Positions 26,472-38,714 of a stretch of 64,000 nucleotides of DNA are shown here, one piece after another. How positions within the stretch are numbered: the stretch's first letter is position 1; the number at the start of each line of letters is the position of its first letter. This DNA comes from Marinobacter koreensis (lineage in GTDB: Bacteria > Pseudomonadota > Gammaproteobacteria > Pseudomonadales > Oleiphilaceae). Made by a program: the position numbers and the translations under genes. The stretch is taken from contig NZ_JAKZAJ010000007.1 in the NCBI RefSeq assembly GCF_023156285.1, positions 62,001 to 126,000 on the forward strand. The letters run 5' to 3'. Below the pieces are notes generated by a model. That model worked only from the letters and a program-made list of their open reading frames with translations. It was not told the DNA's origin and ran no database searches.

Positions 26472-26505
26472 CTGGCATCGGCAACCGGGTGGTCGCCGAT
26501 GCCAG
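26472..26505. repeat. Perfect 11-bp hairpin at the convergent waaA / tolC junction
   Basis: CTGGCATCGGC (26472-26482) and GCCGATGCCAG (26495-26505) are exact reverse complements around a 12-base loop. It starts immediately after the waaA stop and ends 7 bases before the tolC stop. Neither strand has a T-run after the stem. Confidence 0.75.
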
Positions 26506-26512
26506 CCAACCG

Positions 26513-27871
26513 CTACTGCGTGGGGTCCTGAAGCGTTTTCTGCTCGTTGGCGAGTGCCTCGATGCCCGGTGCGGTTTCGCTCAACCAGTTGTTCAGGTCT
26601 ACCAGATCCTGTGGGCTGAGGGTGCCTGCCGCCTGTTTCAGCTGAAGGCTGTTGATCACATAGTCGTAACGCGCATTGGCATAGTCGCGCAGCGCTACGT
26701 AGTAGGCCCGCTCGGCGTCCAGGACTTCGACGATGTTGCGTGTCCCTACTTCGTAACCCGCGCGGGTTGCATCCAGGGCGCTCCGACGGGAAATAATCGT
26801 CTGTGCCAGCGCCGACGCGGTTTCGATGTTGTTGTTAACGGTGAGGAACAGGCTGCGGGTATTGACGCGAACGTCCCGCCGCACCGTGTTCAACTGTTGT
26901 TCGGCCACGTTGACGAGGGAGCGCTGCTGGCGGACGCCGGCCTGTGTTCCACCGCCGGTGTAGAGGGGAACCTTCAGTTCCACGCCGATGACGCCCTGGG
27001 TGCCGTCAAACTGTTGCGGGCTGCCCCCATATATCTGGGTATCGCCGTAAGAGGCCGTCAGGTTGACCGTCGGGTAGTGTCCGGCCTTGGCCACTTTGAG
27101 ATTTGCTTCACTGGCATTCAATTGGTAGAGGGAGGACTGAATGGACCAGTTCTGCGCCAGTGCGGTGGTTTCCCAGGCTGACGGATCCATGGGTTCCGGC
27201 CGATCCAGCGGGAACGTGCGCTGGAGATTCTCCAGGCCTTCCGGGTACTCACCGGTCAGTCGCGCCAGCCGTTCACGGGCCACGTTCAACTGGTTTTCGG
27301 CGGCAATACGCTGGCTTTTGCTGTCATCATAACTGGCCCGCGCCTCGTAGACGGCGGTGATGGCAATCAGCCCCACGTCAAAACGTTCCTGCGCCTGCTC
27401 GTACTGGCGCTGGATGGCGGCTTCTGTAGCCCGCGCAGTGGTGACGGTATCCTGGGCCCGAAGCACATTGAAGTAAGCAGTGGCAACGTCGAGGATGAGC
27501 TGCTGCTGGGCAAGGTTGTACTGGGCGCGGGCGGATTCGGTCTGGAACTTGCTCGCATCGTAGCTGAACCAGGAATCGGCCCGGAACAGGGGCTGCGTCA
27601 GCTGGACACCGTAACTGGTCGACTTGTAGCTCTCGTCCTGAATCTCGCCGTCAATATCGGTGTGCTTGGCATCTGCCGAGGCGCCGATCTGTGGCAGCAG
27701 CGCACTCTTGCTGACGTCACTTGCGGCCTTCTGGGCCTCGTAGCTGGCCTGTGCAGCGGCAATGCCGGAATCGTAGGACAGGGCCTTCTTGTAGGTTCCC
27801 ATCAGGTCCATGGCCAGCACGGGCTGCGCCGCCATGAGGCCGATCAATCCGGAAAGCAGTCGTTTTTTCAT
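26513..27871 (-). CDS. tolC: TolC family outer-membrane channel protein
   Basis: A 452-residue outer-membrane efflux protein that forms the exit duct for type I secretion and RND/MFS pumps. The signal peptide is MKKRLLSGLIGLMAAQPVLA with cleavage before MD. Two repeated alpha-helical OEP domains follow: the first around YDSGIAAAQASYEAQ and LTQPLFRADSWF, the second around LNASEANLKVAKAGHYPTV and LKVPLYTGGGTQAGVRQ. Length and spacing match TolC rather than OprM-type lipoproteins, since no lipobox is present. It is divergent from thiC. Confidence 0.93.
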   Translation of the reverse strand: MKKRLLSGLIGLMAAQPVLAMDLMGTYKKALSYDSGIAAAQASYEAQKAASDVSKSALLPQIGASADAKHTDIDGEIQDESYKSTSYGVQLTQPLFRADSWFSYDASKFQTESARAQYNLAQQQLILDVATAYFNVLRAQDTVTTARATEAAIQRQYEQAQERFDVGLIAITAVYEARASYDDSKSQRIAAENQLNVARERLARLTGEYPEGLENLQRTFPLDRPEPMDPSAWETTALAQNWSIQSSLYQLNASEANLKVAKAGHYPTVNLTASYGDTQIYGGSPQQFDGTQGVIGVELKVPLYTGGGTQAGVRQQRSLVNVAEQQLNTVRRDVRVNTRSLFLTVNNNIETASALAQTIISRRSALDATRAGYEVGTRNIVEVLDAERAYYVALRDYANARYDYVINSLQLKQAAGTLSPQDLVDLNNWLSETAPGIEALANEQKTLQDPTQ

Positions 27872-30122
<2,251 letters not shown>

Positions 30123-30301
30123 CGCTGCTTGAGTCGCTGTCTGTCCCTCACTTGGGTGCAGGAAGCAGGTTGGAGCCCCTGTTCAGGAGACGCCTCAGGA
30201 CGTCCCTGTGCGGCTTGGGCTCCGCCATCTCGGGAGCGTAACTTGCAGTCCCGACCGAGTTCCGGCTATCGTTCAAAATCGACGTTTAACCGGAAGTGTT
30301 C

Positions 30302-30922
30302 ATGCCGAAACCGTTTCAGTTTACCGAAAGCGATGTAACCATCGAAAAACGCGAAACCGTCTTCCAGGGCTTTTTCCGCATGGACAAGCTCTGGCTGACC
30401 CACGCTCGTTTTGATGGCCGTGAGATGCCGGTCTTCACCCGCGAACTCTTCATCCGCGGTGATGCCACCTGCGTATTGCCATACGATGTCGAGCGCGACG
30501 AAGTGGTTCTGCTGGAACAGTTTCGGCTGGGCGCATTGGGCCGCACGCAGTCGCCCTGGCTGCTCGAGCTGGTCGCGGGTATGAACGAGGACGGTGAAAC
30601 ACCGGAAGAAGTGGCCCAGCGAGAGGGGCAGGAGGAAGCTGGCCTGACGTTCAGCCGGCTCGACAAGATCTGTGACTACCTCGTCTCACCGGGTGGCAGC
30701 ACCGAAATGATCCACCTGTATTGTGGCCATATCAGCACCCGCAACGCAGGAGGGCTGTTCGGGGTGGAGCATGAGCACGAGGATATTCGTGCCCATGTAA
30801 TGCCCGCAGCTGAGGCAATAGCCATGATCCACGATGGCACCATCAATAATGCGGCCGCTATTATTGCGCTCCAATGGCTGGAGCTGAACCGGCCGAGGCT
30901 GCTTGAGGGACTGTCAGAATGA
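30302..30922 (+). CDS. nudF: ADP-ribose pyrophosphatase
   Basis: A Nudix hydrolase that cleaves ADP-ribose to AMP and ribose-5-phosphate. The 206-residue protein carries the Nudix box in LVAGMNEDGETPEEVAQREGQ followed by EEAGL, matching GX5EX7REUXEEXGU with the ADPRase-type proline-free loop. The N-terminal swapped-dimer strand (VFQGFFRMDKLWLTHARFDG) is typical. I prefer ATG 30302 with GGAAG upstream over GTG two codons earlier. Its stop overlaps the next gene by 4 bases. The order nudF-yqiB-cpdA is the enterobacterial one. Confidence 0.94.
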   Translation: MPKPFQFTESDVTIEKRETVFQGFFRMDKLWLTHARFDGREMPVFTRELFIRGDATCVLPYDVERDEVVLLEQFRLGALGRTQSPWLLELVAGMNEDGETPEEVAQREGQEEAGLTFSRLDKICDYLVSPGGSTEMIHLYCGHISTRNAGGLFGVEHEHEDIRAHVMPAAEAIAMIHDGTINNAAAIIALQWLELNRPRLLEGLSE

Positions 30923-31404
30923 CCCAGTGGACCATGAAACCCCGGCGTTACGTCCCGGACCTTCGCAAGTTGGGGGCTTTGTGTGACGGTAACTATCAGC
31001 GCCTGGGCAAGCTTCGCCAACTTGAAGCGGACGGTCAGCCTGTGTGCGAATTCGAATTGCACCGGGAGAACCAGTATCTGGGACGGGTCCGGATCACGGT
31101 ACTCCAGACCGCCAAGTTTACTGAAACCATCCTGCTTGAGCAGATCCATAATTCTGGCCGGTGGCTCAACAATCCTCAGATGACCGTGCGGGTCTATCAT
31201 GACGCGGCGATGGCCGAGGTCATCAGTTGCTACCGTGATCGCCAGATCGCCCCGGTCAACGACTATCCCAACCGCTTTATGCATCACCCGGACGAAAAGG
31301 CCCAGGTCAACGGCTTCCTGGCCGACTGGCTCGATTACTGCCTGCGCTTTGGTCACCTGCCAATGGAGCACGCGGCGTGGTCTGCAAAGGAAGGCATCGA
31401 CTGA
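30919..31404 (+). CDS. yqiB: DUF1249 family protein (YqiB-like)
   Basis: A 161-residue soluble protein of unknown function. It contains the family features RRYVPDLRKLGALCDGNYQRL at the N terminus and VRVYHDAAMAEVISC with YPNRFMHHPDEKAQVN toward the C terminus. It overlaps nudF by 4 bases (ATGA) and lies upstream of cpdA, the same order as E. coli nudF-yqiB-cpdA. No enzyme motif or membrane segment is visible. Confidence 0.88.
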   Translation: MTQWTMKPRRYVPDLRKLGALCDGNYQRLGKLRQLEADGQPVCEFELHRENQYLGRVRITVLQTAKFTETILLEQIHNSGRWLNNPQMTVRVYHDAAMAEVISCYRDRQIAPVNDYPNRFMHHPDEKAQVNGFLADWLDYCLRFGHLPMEHAAWSAKEGID

Positions 31405-31566
31405 CTGGGCCTTCTGTTTGTGCCATAGTTGTCAAAAAATGCAATATGTCCCCGGTGGCTCGCCAGAATGTGACTCCGGTGGCATTTGTGGACGATCAAT
31501 CTGCTGGTGCCCGTCGTACACTTGTTCCTGTTTCCAGGTGTTCGAAAAAGGCATAACAGGTACGCC

Positions 31567-32373
31567 ATGACTAGTCCGGAAGAGGCCCGCCCCCTGCGGG
31601 TGCTCCAGATTACAGATCCGCATCTTATGGCCCACAAGGATGGAGCCTTGCTGGGCGTCGTTACCCGGGACAGCCTGTCAGCGGTCATCGATGAGGTTCT
31701 TTCTGTTCACGGTCAGCCAGATCTTGTTCTGGCCACGGGCGACCTGGCCCAGGACGGTTCCGAGACCGCGTATCGCGTATTCGGCGAGAGTCTGTCTCGC
31801 CTCGGTGGTGATTCCGCATGGATGTCGGGGAATCATGATAATGCGCCGGTTCTCAGGGAAATCGCCGGGGAGTATCAGGCCGACAGGCGGCAGATTTTGC
31901 AGTCCGGTTGGCATTTTGTGCTTCTGGATTCGTCGGTGCCTGGTAAGGTCTTCGGCGAGTTGGCTGAGACCGAGCTGGATTTCCTGGAGTCTGCCCTTTC
32001 CGAGTATCCGGATACCCCCACGCTGGTGGCATTGCACCATCACCCGGTTGATATCGGTTCTGACTGGATGGAAAAAATCGGTCTGAAGAACCGGGACGCG
32101 TTCTGGCGTATTGTCGATCGGCATCCCCAGGTCCGTGTCGTGCTCTGGGGGCATGTTCATCAGGAGTATGAGCGGACACGTAACGGCATACAGCTGTTCG
32201 CTACTCCCTCAACCTGTATCCAGTTTACTGCCGGTTCCAGTGGGTTTTCCGTTGAGCCCCTGGCCCCTGGCTATCGCTGGTTCGAATTCAAAAGCAACGG
32301 GGAGTTCACGACGGAAATTCGTCGTGCCTCCGCGTTTGAATTCGAACTGGATGAGAACAGCTCTGGCTATTGA
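31567..32373 (+). CDS. cpdA: 3',5'-cyclic AMP phosphodiesterase CpdA
   Basis: CpdA hydrolyses cAMP and so tunes CRP/Vfr signalling. The 268-residue calcineurin-like metallophosphoesterase shows the binuclear metal motifs in order: TDPHL (DXH), ATGDLAQDG (GDXX), MSGNHDN (GNHD), ALHHHPV and LWGHVHQEY (GHXH). I chose ATG 31567 because the homology begins at [11 protein letters not shown]. An upstream open frame to 31486 adds a segment unlike the family. It ends by overlapping the convergent metE stop region by 7 bases. Confidence 0.92.
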   Translation: MTSPEEARPLRVLQITDPHLMAHKDGALLGVVTRDSLSAVIDEVLSVHGQPDLVLATGDLAQDGSETAYRVFGESLSRLGGDSAWMSGNHDNAPVLREIAGEYQADRRQILQSGWHFVLLDSSVPGKVFGELAETELDFLESALSEYPDTPTLVALHHHPVDIGSDWMEKIGLKNRDAFWRIVDRHPQVRVVLWGHVHQEYERTRNGIQLFATPSTCIQFTAGSSGFSVEPLAPGYRWFEFKSNGEFTTEIRRASAFEFELDENSSGY

Positions 32374-34682
32374 GATACTTCAGTATCGCGTAGTGGCGCT
32401 CTTTCTCCTCGCGCCTGACGTAACTGTTTCGCTGCATCCACCATTGATCTGAGGGCCTCCCGTACTTCCGGCCACTGTCGGGTTTTGAGGCCGCAGTCCG
32501 GGTTTACCCAGAGTCGGTCCATTGGTATGCGCCGGGATGCCTTCTCAAGTGTTTCCAGAATTTCGTTGGTTTTCGGGATATTCGGCGAATGGATGTCGTA
32601 GACACCCGGCCCGATGTCATTGGGGTACTCGTAATCCCGAAAGCCATCCAGGAGCTCGAGGTCCGATCGGGACGCTTCAATGGTGATGACGTCCGCGTCC
32701 ATGTGTGCAATGGCAGCGAGAATATCGTTGAATTCGGAATAGCACATGTGAGTATGAATCTGGGTGTCGTCCCTGACACCGTTTGCCGCAATCCGGAACG
32801 CTTCGATGGCCCAGTCCAGGTAGTTGCGCCAATCCGACGGGCGCAGTGGCAGACCTTCTCGCAGTGCTGCTTCATCCACCTGGATGACAGGAATTCCTGC
32901 CTGCTCAAGATCCAGAACCTCCTCCCTGACGGCAAGGGCTAACTGGAAGGCGGTCTCGGAGCGCGGCTGGTCGTCGCGGACGAAGGACCAGTTCAACAGG
33001 GTTACCGGTCCGGTGAGCATGCCCTTCACGGGTTTGCGGGTCAGCGACTGGGCGTACCGGATCCATTCGACGGTCATGGCCCTGGGCCGATGGATATCGC
33101 CATACAGGATGGGAGGTTTTACGCATCGGGACCCGTACGACTGCACCCAACCGAACCGGCTGAAGAGATAGCCCTCCAGCTGTTCACCAAAGTACTCAAC
33201 CATGTCGTTGCGTTCGGCTTCGCCATGAACCAGCACGTCCAGCCCCAGCGTTTCCTGCTCCCGGATGCAGTGGGCAATGGCCTCACGCATGTGTTGCCGG
33301 TACGCCTGATCGCTGAGGAGACCATTACGATACTGTCGCCGTGTGGTCCGGATATCCTGTGTCTGCGGAAAGGAGCCAATCGTGGTGGTAGGCAGAGGAG
33401 GCAGTTCCAGGCGTTGGTGTTGAAGCCGGCGCCGATGGGTGAAGGAGCTGCGTCGTTGTCCGAGCTGCGGCGTCACCCGGGAAAGGGCCCGGCGAACCGC
33501 CGGATTGCGGGTCTTTGGCGAACGTCGTCGTGCCTCGGTAGAGGATCGGTTTTCGTCCAGTTCGTGGCTGACTGACTCGCGTCCTGTGGTCAGGGCGCGA
33601 GCGAGGACACCAATTTCTTCCAGTTTCTGTCTGGCAAAGGACAGCCATTGTCCAACTTCCGGGTCCAGTTCAGTTTCCCTGTCCAGATCGAGGGGGACGT
33701 GAAGCAATGAACACGAAGGCGCGAGCCAGAGCCGTTCACCGAGTCTCCCATACAGGGGCTCCAGCCAGTCGAGTGTTCCGCTCAGGTCTGATTTCCACAC
33801 GTTTCGGCCGCTGATGACGCCCAGCGAGAGCACCTTGTGCGTTGGTAGCCAGTCTGCGAGTCGACTGGCTTCGGGTTGAGCGCTGACCGCATCCAGGTGT
33901 ATGCCGGCGACAGGCAGGTCGCAGGCGAGCTGCAGGTTGTCACGAAGCTGGCCGAAGTAGGTTGTCAGCAGCAGTTTCGGACGGGCCGCCTTGAGGTGGT
34001 GGTAGGCAACCCGGAATGCATGCTGCCACCCCTCGTCGAGTTCCGTAACAAGGGCCGGTTCGTCGATCTGTACCCAGTCGGCGCCTGCGGTGGCCAGTTG
34101 GTTGAGAAGTTCCCCATAGACCGGGAGCAGGGACTCCAGTAACTCGAGTTTGTCGATGCCGTCCCTGGCTTTGCCCAGCCAGAGATAGGTAACGGGTCCG
34201 ATGACGACCGGTTTGGCTGGGTGACCATTCTGCCGCGCTTCTTCCAGTTGGGACAGCAGCCGCCGGGCATTGAGTTCAAAGCGTGTGTCGCTGGTCAGCT
34301 CCGGGACAATATAGTGATAGTTGGTGTCAAACCACTTGGTCATTTCTCCCGCCTGGGTTCCGCAGCAGGCCGTGTCCGGGCCTCCCTGGCCGCGGGCGGC
34401 GCGGAAGTACTGCTCCAGCTCCCCTCCGTCCTTCACCTCTGTGCGCGGCGGGAGATTGCCGAGGGTGGCGCTCATGTCGAGGACCTGATCGTACAGAGAA
34501 AAATCTCCCACAGGTACGAGGGTCAGGTCCTGTTGGTCCTGCCAGTTCTGGCGGCGCAGCTCTGCAGCCGTCGTTTCCAGTGCCTCGGTGCTGATCGATC
34601 CTGCCCAGTAGGCTTCAAGGGCGAATTTGAGCTCCCGGTCAGCACCGATTCGGGGGTAGCCCAATGTATGTGTGGTAACCAT
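32367..34682 (-). CDS. metE: Cobalamin-independent methionine synthase MetE
   Basis: MetE transfers the methyl group of 5-methyltetrahydropteroyltriglutamate to homocysteine using zinc. The 771-residue protein has the duplicated barrel architecture: N-terminal [20 protein letters not shown], the second barrel from [32 protein letters not shown] with zinc-ligand His and Glu, MCYSEFNDI carrying a zinc Cys, and the C-terminal [13 protein letters not shown] with the other zinc Cys. It is divergent from metR with a MetR box between them, so activation by MetR and homocysteine is expected. Confidence 0.97.
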   Translation of the reverse strand: MVTTHTLGYPRIGADRELKFALEAYWAGSISTEALETTAAELRRQNWQDQQDLTLVPVGDFSLYDQVLDMSATLGNLPPRTEVKDGGELEQYFRAARGQGGPDTACCGTQAGEMTKWFDTNYHYIVPELTSDTRFELNARRLLSQLEEARQNGHPAKPVVIGPVTYLWLGKARDGIDKLELLESLLPVYGELLNQLATAGADWVQIDEPALVTELDEGWQHAFRVAYHHLKAARPKLLLTTYFGQLRDNLQLACDLPVAGIHLDAVSAQPEASRLADWLPTHKVLSLGVISGRNVWKSDLSGTLDWLEPLYGRLGERLWLAPSCSLLHVPLDLDRETELDPEVGQWLSFARQKLEEIGVLARALTTGRESVSHELDENRSSTEARRRSPKTRNPAVRRALSRVTPQLGQRRSSFTHRRRLQHQRLELPPLPTTTIGSFPQTQDIRTTRRQYRNGLLSDQAYRQHMREAIAHCIREQETLGLDVLVHGEAERNDMVEYFGEQLEGYLFSRFGWVQSYGSRCVKPPILYGDIHRPRAMTVEWIRYAQSLTRKPVKGMLTGPVTLLNWSFVRDDQPRSETAFQLALAVREEVLDLEQAGIPVIQVDEAALREGLPLRPSDWRNYLDWAIEAFRIAANGVRDDTQIHTHMCYSEFNDILAAIAHMDADVITIEASRSDLELLDGFRDYEYPNDIGPGVYDIHSPNIPKTNEILETLEKASRRIPMDRLWVNPDCGLKTRQWPEVREALRSMVDAAKQLRQARGERAPLRDTEVSQ

Positions 34683-34773
34683 CCTGTCTCTCCTGCATGT
34701 CCGTTGTTTGATGAGTCGAGGCAGGATAGCGAGGCCTGATGATGAAAAATAATGGTATTATTTCACTAATCCA

Positions 34774-34786
34774 TGAATAAGATTCA
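34774..34786. promoter_or_regulatory. MetR-binding site between metE and metR
   Basis: The sequence TGAATAAGATTCA matches the MetR consensus TGAA-N5-TTCA exactly. It lies 92 bases upstream of metE and 16 bases upstream of metR, so one site could serve both activation of metE and autorepression of metR. An AT-rich imperfect palindrome at 34743-34765 lies beside it. Confidence 0.75.
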
Positions 34787-34801
34787 CGAATAGCGGGACC
34801 T

Positions 34802-35692
34802 ATGCTGGATCGACATCATCTTGAAATTCTCCGGGCAGTTGATCGGGAGGGCTCTCTCACGGCCGCTGCGGCGGCGCTTCATCTCACCCAGTCGGCGCTC
34901 AGCCATTCGGTTAAAAAGCTGGAGCGCCTGAGCGGAACGGCATTGTGGACGCGGGAGGGGCGGCAGTTGCGGCTGACCCAGGCCGGCGAGTATTTACTGT
35001 CGCTGGCCAATCGCATCCTGCCGCAGATGGAGCACGCCGAGGCAGTGCTGGCGCAGTTTGCGAAGGGTAAGCGCGGGATGCTGAGGATTGGTATGGAGTG
35101 CCATCCCTGTTATCAGTGGCTGCTGAAAGTGGTGGGCCCGTATCTGGAAGCGTGGCCGGATGTGGATGTAGACGTCAAACAGGAATTCCAGTTTGGCGGT
35201 ATCGGGGCCTTGTTCGGGCATGATATCGATCTGCTGGTAACCCCCGACCCCTTGCGGCGACCGGGCCTGATCTTCGAGCCGGTATTCGATTACGAACAGG
35301 TGCTGGTGGTTTCTCGGGGGCACAAACTGGCGGATCAGGATTTTGTCCTGCCGGAAGAGCTCGAACGGGAAACCCTGATCACCTATCCCGTCGAGCTTGA
35401 ACGCCTGGATATCTATACTCGGTTCTTTCTGCCGGCCCAGCGTGCACCGGCGCGGCACAAGACCATCGAGACCACGGATATCCTTTTGCAGATGGTGGCC
35501 TCCGGTCGGGGCGTGTCTGCCTTGCCGGGCTGGATGGTCGCCGAATATGGCCATCGGCTTCCCGTGGTGCCGGTCCGGTTGGGGGTCGAGGGAATTCACA
35601 AACAGATCTTTTTAGGCCTTCGTGAACGGGATCGACGTGTGGATTACCTGACTTCGTTCATGAACCTCGCTCGCGAGGTTCGCTGGCGGTAG
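34802..35692 (+). CDS. metR: LysR-type transcriptional regulator MetR
   Basis: A 296-residue LysR-family activator that responds to homocysteine. The N-terminal winged helix (HHLEILRAVDREGSLTAAAAAL, then LTQSALSHSVKKLERLSG) is followed by a periplasmic-binding-like effector domain beginning near LRIGMECHPCYQWL. That sequence is characteristic of MetR. Divergent placement from metE and the TGAA-N5-TTCA box support the name. Confidence 0.95.
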   Translation: MLDRHHLEILRAVDREGSLTAAAAALHLTQSALSHSVKKLERLSGTALWTREGRQLRLTQAGEYLLSLANRILPQMEHAEAVLAQFAKGKRGMLRIGMECHPCYQWLLKVVGPYLEAWPDVDVDVKQEFQFGGIGALFGHDIDLLVTPDPLRRPGLIFEPVFDYEQVLVVSRGHKLADQDFVLPEELERETLITYPVELERLDIYTRFFLPAQRAPARHKTIETTDILLQMVASGRGVSALPGWMVAEYGHRLPVVPVRLGVEGIHKQIFLGLRERDRRVDYLTSFMNLAREVRWR

Positions 35693-35738
35693 GCTCTTGC
35701 GTTAAACTGCGCGAAAAATTCCACAGGAAGCAAACGAC

Positions 35739-36131
35739 ATGAGTGAGATTCCCTCAGACCTCAAATACATCGAGACCCACCAGTGGGTGCGTGTGGCCGA
35801 TGACGGTACCGCTACCGTCGGCATTACCGATTTTGCCCAGGAGCAACTGGGCGATGTTGTCTACATCGGGGTGCCAGACCTTGGCGTGACCGTGAACGGC
35901 GGTGAAGAGGCGGGCGTCGCCGAATCGGTGAAATCCGCATCGGATGTATTCAGTCCGGTCACCGGTGAAGTCATTGCGATCAATGACGCGCTTGAGGACG
36001 AACCCGAGTTGGTCAACGAAGATCCCTACGGCGAGGGCTGGATGTTCCGCGTCAGGCTCTCTGACGCCGGGGAGCTGGACGGACTGATGGATGCGACCTC
36101 CTATGCGGAGCATGTGGCGGCGGAAGAGTAA
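35739..36131 (+). CDS. gcvH: Glycine cleavage system H protein
   Basis: The 130-residue lipoyl carrier shuttles the aminomethyl group between the P, T and L proteins. The lipoylation lysine is K65 in the context AESVKSASD. The opening LKYIETHQWVRV and the C-terminal YAEHV segment are typical. The other gcv genes are not in the window, so the gene stands apart from a gcv operon. An SD (AGGAAG) precedes the ATG. rlmI starts 5 bases after its stop. Confidence 0.96.
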   Translation: MSEIPSDLKYIETHQWVRVADDGTATVGITDFAQEQLGDVVYIGVPDLGVTVNGGEEAGVAESVKSASDVFSPVTGEVIAINDALEDEPELVNEDPYGEGWMFRVRLSDAGELDGLMDATSYAEHVAAEE

Positions 36132-36136
36132 CCCGG

Positions 36137-37333
36137 ATGAATCTTCCCCCTCTGTACCTTCGAAAAGGAGCGGAGCGTCGGCTTCGTTCCGGACATCTCT
36201 GGGTCTACAGCAACGAAGTGGATTCCCGCCGTACGACTCTGACCGATTTCGAACCCGGCGACCAGGCCGAACTTCGTGCGGCCAACGACAAGCCCCTCGG
36301 TACTCTGTTCGTTAACCCGCATGCCCTGATCTGTGGGCGCCTGATCAGCCGGGATCCGGGCCATGGAATGACTCCGCAGCGGCTGACCCAGAGGATGGAA
36401 GCAGCCCTGGCGCTTCGTGATCGTCTGTTTGATCGTCCGTTTTATCGCTGGGTTTTCGGCGACAGTGACGGTCTTTCGGGGCTGGTTGTCGACCGTTTCG
36501 ACGACACCGTGGTGATCCAGATTTCCACGGCAGGTATGGAGCAACTGAAAGACGCCGTCGTACGGGCCGTCCAGCGCCTTGTGCAGCCCCGCGCGATCGT
36601 TCTCAAGAACGATGGCAAGATGCGCCGGATCGAGGGGCTTGAAGCCTACGTTGAACAGGCTCACGGCCCGGAGACCGATCGCCTGCGCGTGGAAGAAAAT
36701 GGCGTCCGGTTTGAGGTGCCGATTACAGGCGGGCAAAAAACCGGGTGGTTCTACGATCACCGGATGAACCGGCAGCGCCTGCAGGCCTATGCGCCGGGTA
36801 AACGCGTGCTGGATGTGTTCAGTTATGCCGGTGGTTGGGGGCTTCAGGCGGGCTGTGCGGGTGCGTCGCAGGTGACCTGTGTGGACGCGTCCGCCGCTGC
36901 GATCGATTCGGTGCACCACAACGCCGGCCTCAACGGCCTCGATAACGTGGAGACCATTGAAGGCGATGCCTTCGAGGCGCTCAAGGCTTTGGCGGATGAG
37001 AAAGAGAAGTTCGACATTGTGGTGCTGGATCCGCCGGCCCTGATTCCGCGCCGTCGGGACCAGAAGGCTGGCGAACAGGCTTATGCGCGGCTGAATCAGC
37101 TCGGACTCCGGCTCCTCGAGCGGGATGGGCTGCTGGTATCCGCTTCCTGTTCGATGCATCTGTCCCAGGAACGGCTGACCGACATCATCCGCGCCAGCGG
37201 TCGGAAGATCGACCGTTTCGTTCAGCTTTTGGAACAGGGGCACCAGGCGCCGGATCATCCGGTCGTTCCCGGCATCCCGGAGACGGACTACATCAAGGCG
37301 TGCTTCGTCCGGTCGTTGACCGGATTCTTCTAG
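36137..37333 (+). CDS. rlmI: 23S rRNA (cytosine-C5) methyltransferase RlmI-type
   Basis: A 398-residue SAM-dependent methyltransferase with an N-terminal PUA domain (LPPLYLRKGAERRLRSGHLWVYSNEV). The Rossmann domain has FSYAGGWGLQAGCAGASQVTCVD (motif I region) and LDPPALIPRR as the catalytic DPPA motif. A final SCSMHLSQE carries the second catalytic Cys of 5-methylcytosine enzymes. RlmI modifies C1962 in E. coli. The exact target here is by homology only. It is convergent with the HAD phosphatase gene, with 10 bases between. Confidence 0.88.
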   Translation: MNLPPLYLRKGAERRLRSGHLWVYSNEVDSRRTTLTDFEPGDQAELRAANDKPLGTLFVNPHALICGRLISRDPGHGMTPQRLTQRMEAALALRDRLFDRPFYRWVFGDSDGLSGLVVDRFDDTVVIQISTAGMEQLKDAVVRAVQRLVQPRAIVLKNDGKMRRIEGLEAYVEQAHGPETDRLRVEENGVRFEVPITGGQKTGWFYDHRMNRQRLQAYAPGKRVLDVFSYAGGWGLQAGCAGASQVTCVDASAAAIDSVHHNAGLNGLDNVETIEGDAFEALKALADEKEKFDIVVLDPPALIPRRRDQKAGEQAYARLNQLGLRLLERDGLLVSASCSMHLSQERLTDIIRASGRKIDRFVQLLEQGHQAPDHPVVPGIPETDYIKACFVRSLTGFF

Positions 37334-37343
37334 CCAACCCTGC

Positions 37344-38000
37344 TTACGCTCTCAGTGAAATCACCGGCCAGCCGGCGTCTCGGGCAAGTTGCTCGAGCGT
37401 CGGATCCGGATCGACAGCCACCGGGTGGGCCACGTTTCTGAGCAGTGGCACGTCGTTGTGGGAGTCGCTGTAGAACCAGGCTCCCTCAAGCGATTGATCG
37501 CAGGATTGCAGCCAGTCGTTGAGGCGAGTGACCTTGCCATCCTGGAAGCTGGGAACCCCGGCTACCTCGCCCGTGAAGCGTCCATTCACCAGCTCTGGTT
37601 CGGTCGCGATCAGGTGCTCGATGCCGAGGTATTCGGCAATTGGCTCGGTCACGAAGCGATTGGTGGCGGTAATGATCATCAGGGTATGGCCCTGTTGGCG
37701 GTGCCGCTCAATCAGCTCCCGCGCCTTGTCCTGCATCATGGGCATGACTTTCTTGCTCATGAAGGTTCTGCGCCAGCCCAGAAGCTCCTCCATGTCGTGA
37801 CGTGCCAGTGGCTGAAGGGCAAAGCGAAGGTAATGGAAAATATCGAGCTCACCGTTCAGGTATTCCTGGTAGAAGCGATCGTTCGCCCGGCGATACTCTT
37901 CGGCGTCCACCAGTCCCTCTTCCACCAGAAACTCGCCCCAGGCGTGATCGCTGTCGCCGGCCAGCAGAGTGTTGTCCAGATCAAAAAGTGCGAGCGTCAA
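37344..38000 (-). CDS. HAD-IB family phosphatase (SerB-like)
   Basis: A 218-residue haloacid-dehalogenase hydrolase. Motif I is FDLDNTLLAGDSD (DXDXT/N), motif II lies at MIITATNRF, and motif III/IV are the lysine region with YSDSHNDVPLL. The family ending HPVAVDPDPTLEQLARDAGWPVI is typical of HAD-IB hydrolases found beside rppH in Pseudomonas. The substrate is unknown; phosphoserine or another small phosphomonoester is possible. It is divergent from rppH, with 168 bases between. Confidence 0.88.
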   Translation of the reverse strand: MTLALFDLDNTLLAGDSDHAWGEFLVEEGLVDAEEYRRANDRFYQEYLNGELDIFHYLRFALQPLARHDMEELLGWRRTFMSKKVMPMMQDKARELIERHRQQGHTLMIITATNRFVTEPIAEYLGIEHLIATEPELVNGRFTGEVAGVPSFQDGKVTRLNDWLQSCDQSLEGAWFYSDSHNDVPLLRNVAHPVAVDPDPTLEQLARDAGWPVISLRA

Positions 38001-38168
38001 AGTGTCCTCCAGGGTTTCGGGGCGTTGTGAGAGGGTCTCAGTTTACCATGACCTGTCGGCATCGGCTCCGTTTGCCGAACCCTTGGGATTCTGTAAGAAT
38101 GAGAGCAACTTGGACAATTTTCGCCGATCAAAATTTGAGCGGCGACCGACTTTTGCGAGGACTGTGCC

Positions 38169-38699
38169 GTGATCGATTCAGACGGTTTCAGACCCAATGT
38201 CGGAATCATTCTGGCCAATCACAGGGGTGAAGTCCTGTGGGCAAGGCGAATAGGGCAGGATTCCTGGCAGTTTCCTCAGGGTGGCATTAAAACTGACGAA
38301 TCACCTGAGGAAGCGTTGTACCGGGAGCTTGGAGAGGAAATCGGCCTCACAGCCAGCGATGTGGAAATCATCAGCTGTACCCGGGGCTGGCTGAGGTACC
38401 GTCTTCCGAGGAGGATGGTGCGCCAGAACTCGCACCCTGTGTGTGTGGGCCAAAAACAGAAATGGTTCCTGCTGAGGATGTTATCGCCGGACGCACAAGT
38501 GTGTGTGGACGGCACCGATTCACCGGAATTCGATGGGTGGCAGTGGGTCAGCTACTGGTATCCGTTGGGACAGGTGGTTTCATTCAAGAGAGAAGTATAC
38601 AGACGTGCGTTACGGGAGTTGGCTCCCCGGCTGTTTTACCACATGGAACAGTGGCGGAAAGCCGAGCAGAGCCGGCGCCTGAAGGATCACTCGAAATGA
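38169..38699 (+). CDS. rppH: RNA pyrophosphohydrolase RppH
   Basis: RppH removes 5' pyrophosphate from primary transcripts and so triggers RNase E decay. The 176-residue Nudix protein starts at GTG ([17 protein letters not shown]). The Nudix box is [20 protein letters not shown] followed by IGL. WQFPQGG and the C-terminal RLFYHMEQW segment are family-specific. ptsP begins 15 bases downstream, the same order as in Pseudomonas and E. coli, so the two are probably co-transcribed. Confidence 0.96.
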   Translation: MIDSDGFRPNVGIILANHRGEVLWARRIGQDSWQFPQGGIKTDESPEEALYRELGEEIGLTASDVEIISCTRGWLRYRLPRRMVRQNSHPVCVGQKQKWFLLRMLSPDAQVCVDGTDSPEFDGWQWVSYWYPLGQVVSFKREVYRRALRELAPRLFYHMEQWRKAEQSRRLKDHSK

Positions 38700-38714
38700 C
38701 GGAATGACCCGGCC

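Noticed and set aside
30172..30223. GGAGCCC...GGGCTCC pairing between thiC and nudF
   Set aside because: A 7-bp stem with a 38-base loop and no T-run. It could occur by chance in GC-rich DNA.
32371..32390. GATAC-TTCA-GTATC palindrome at the cpdA/metE convergent ends as a terminator
   Set aside because: The stem is only 5 bp and AT-rich, with no T-run. Too weak to call.
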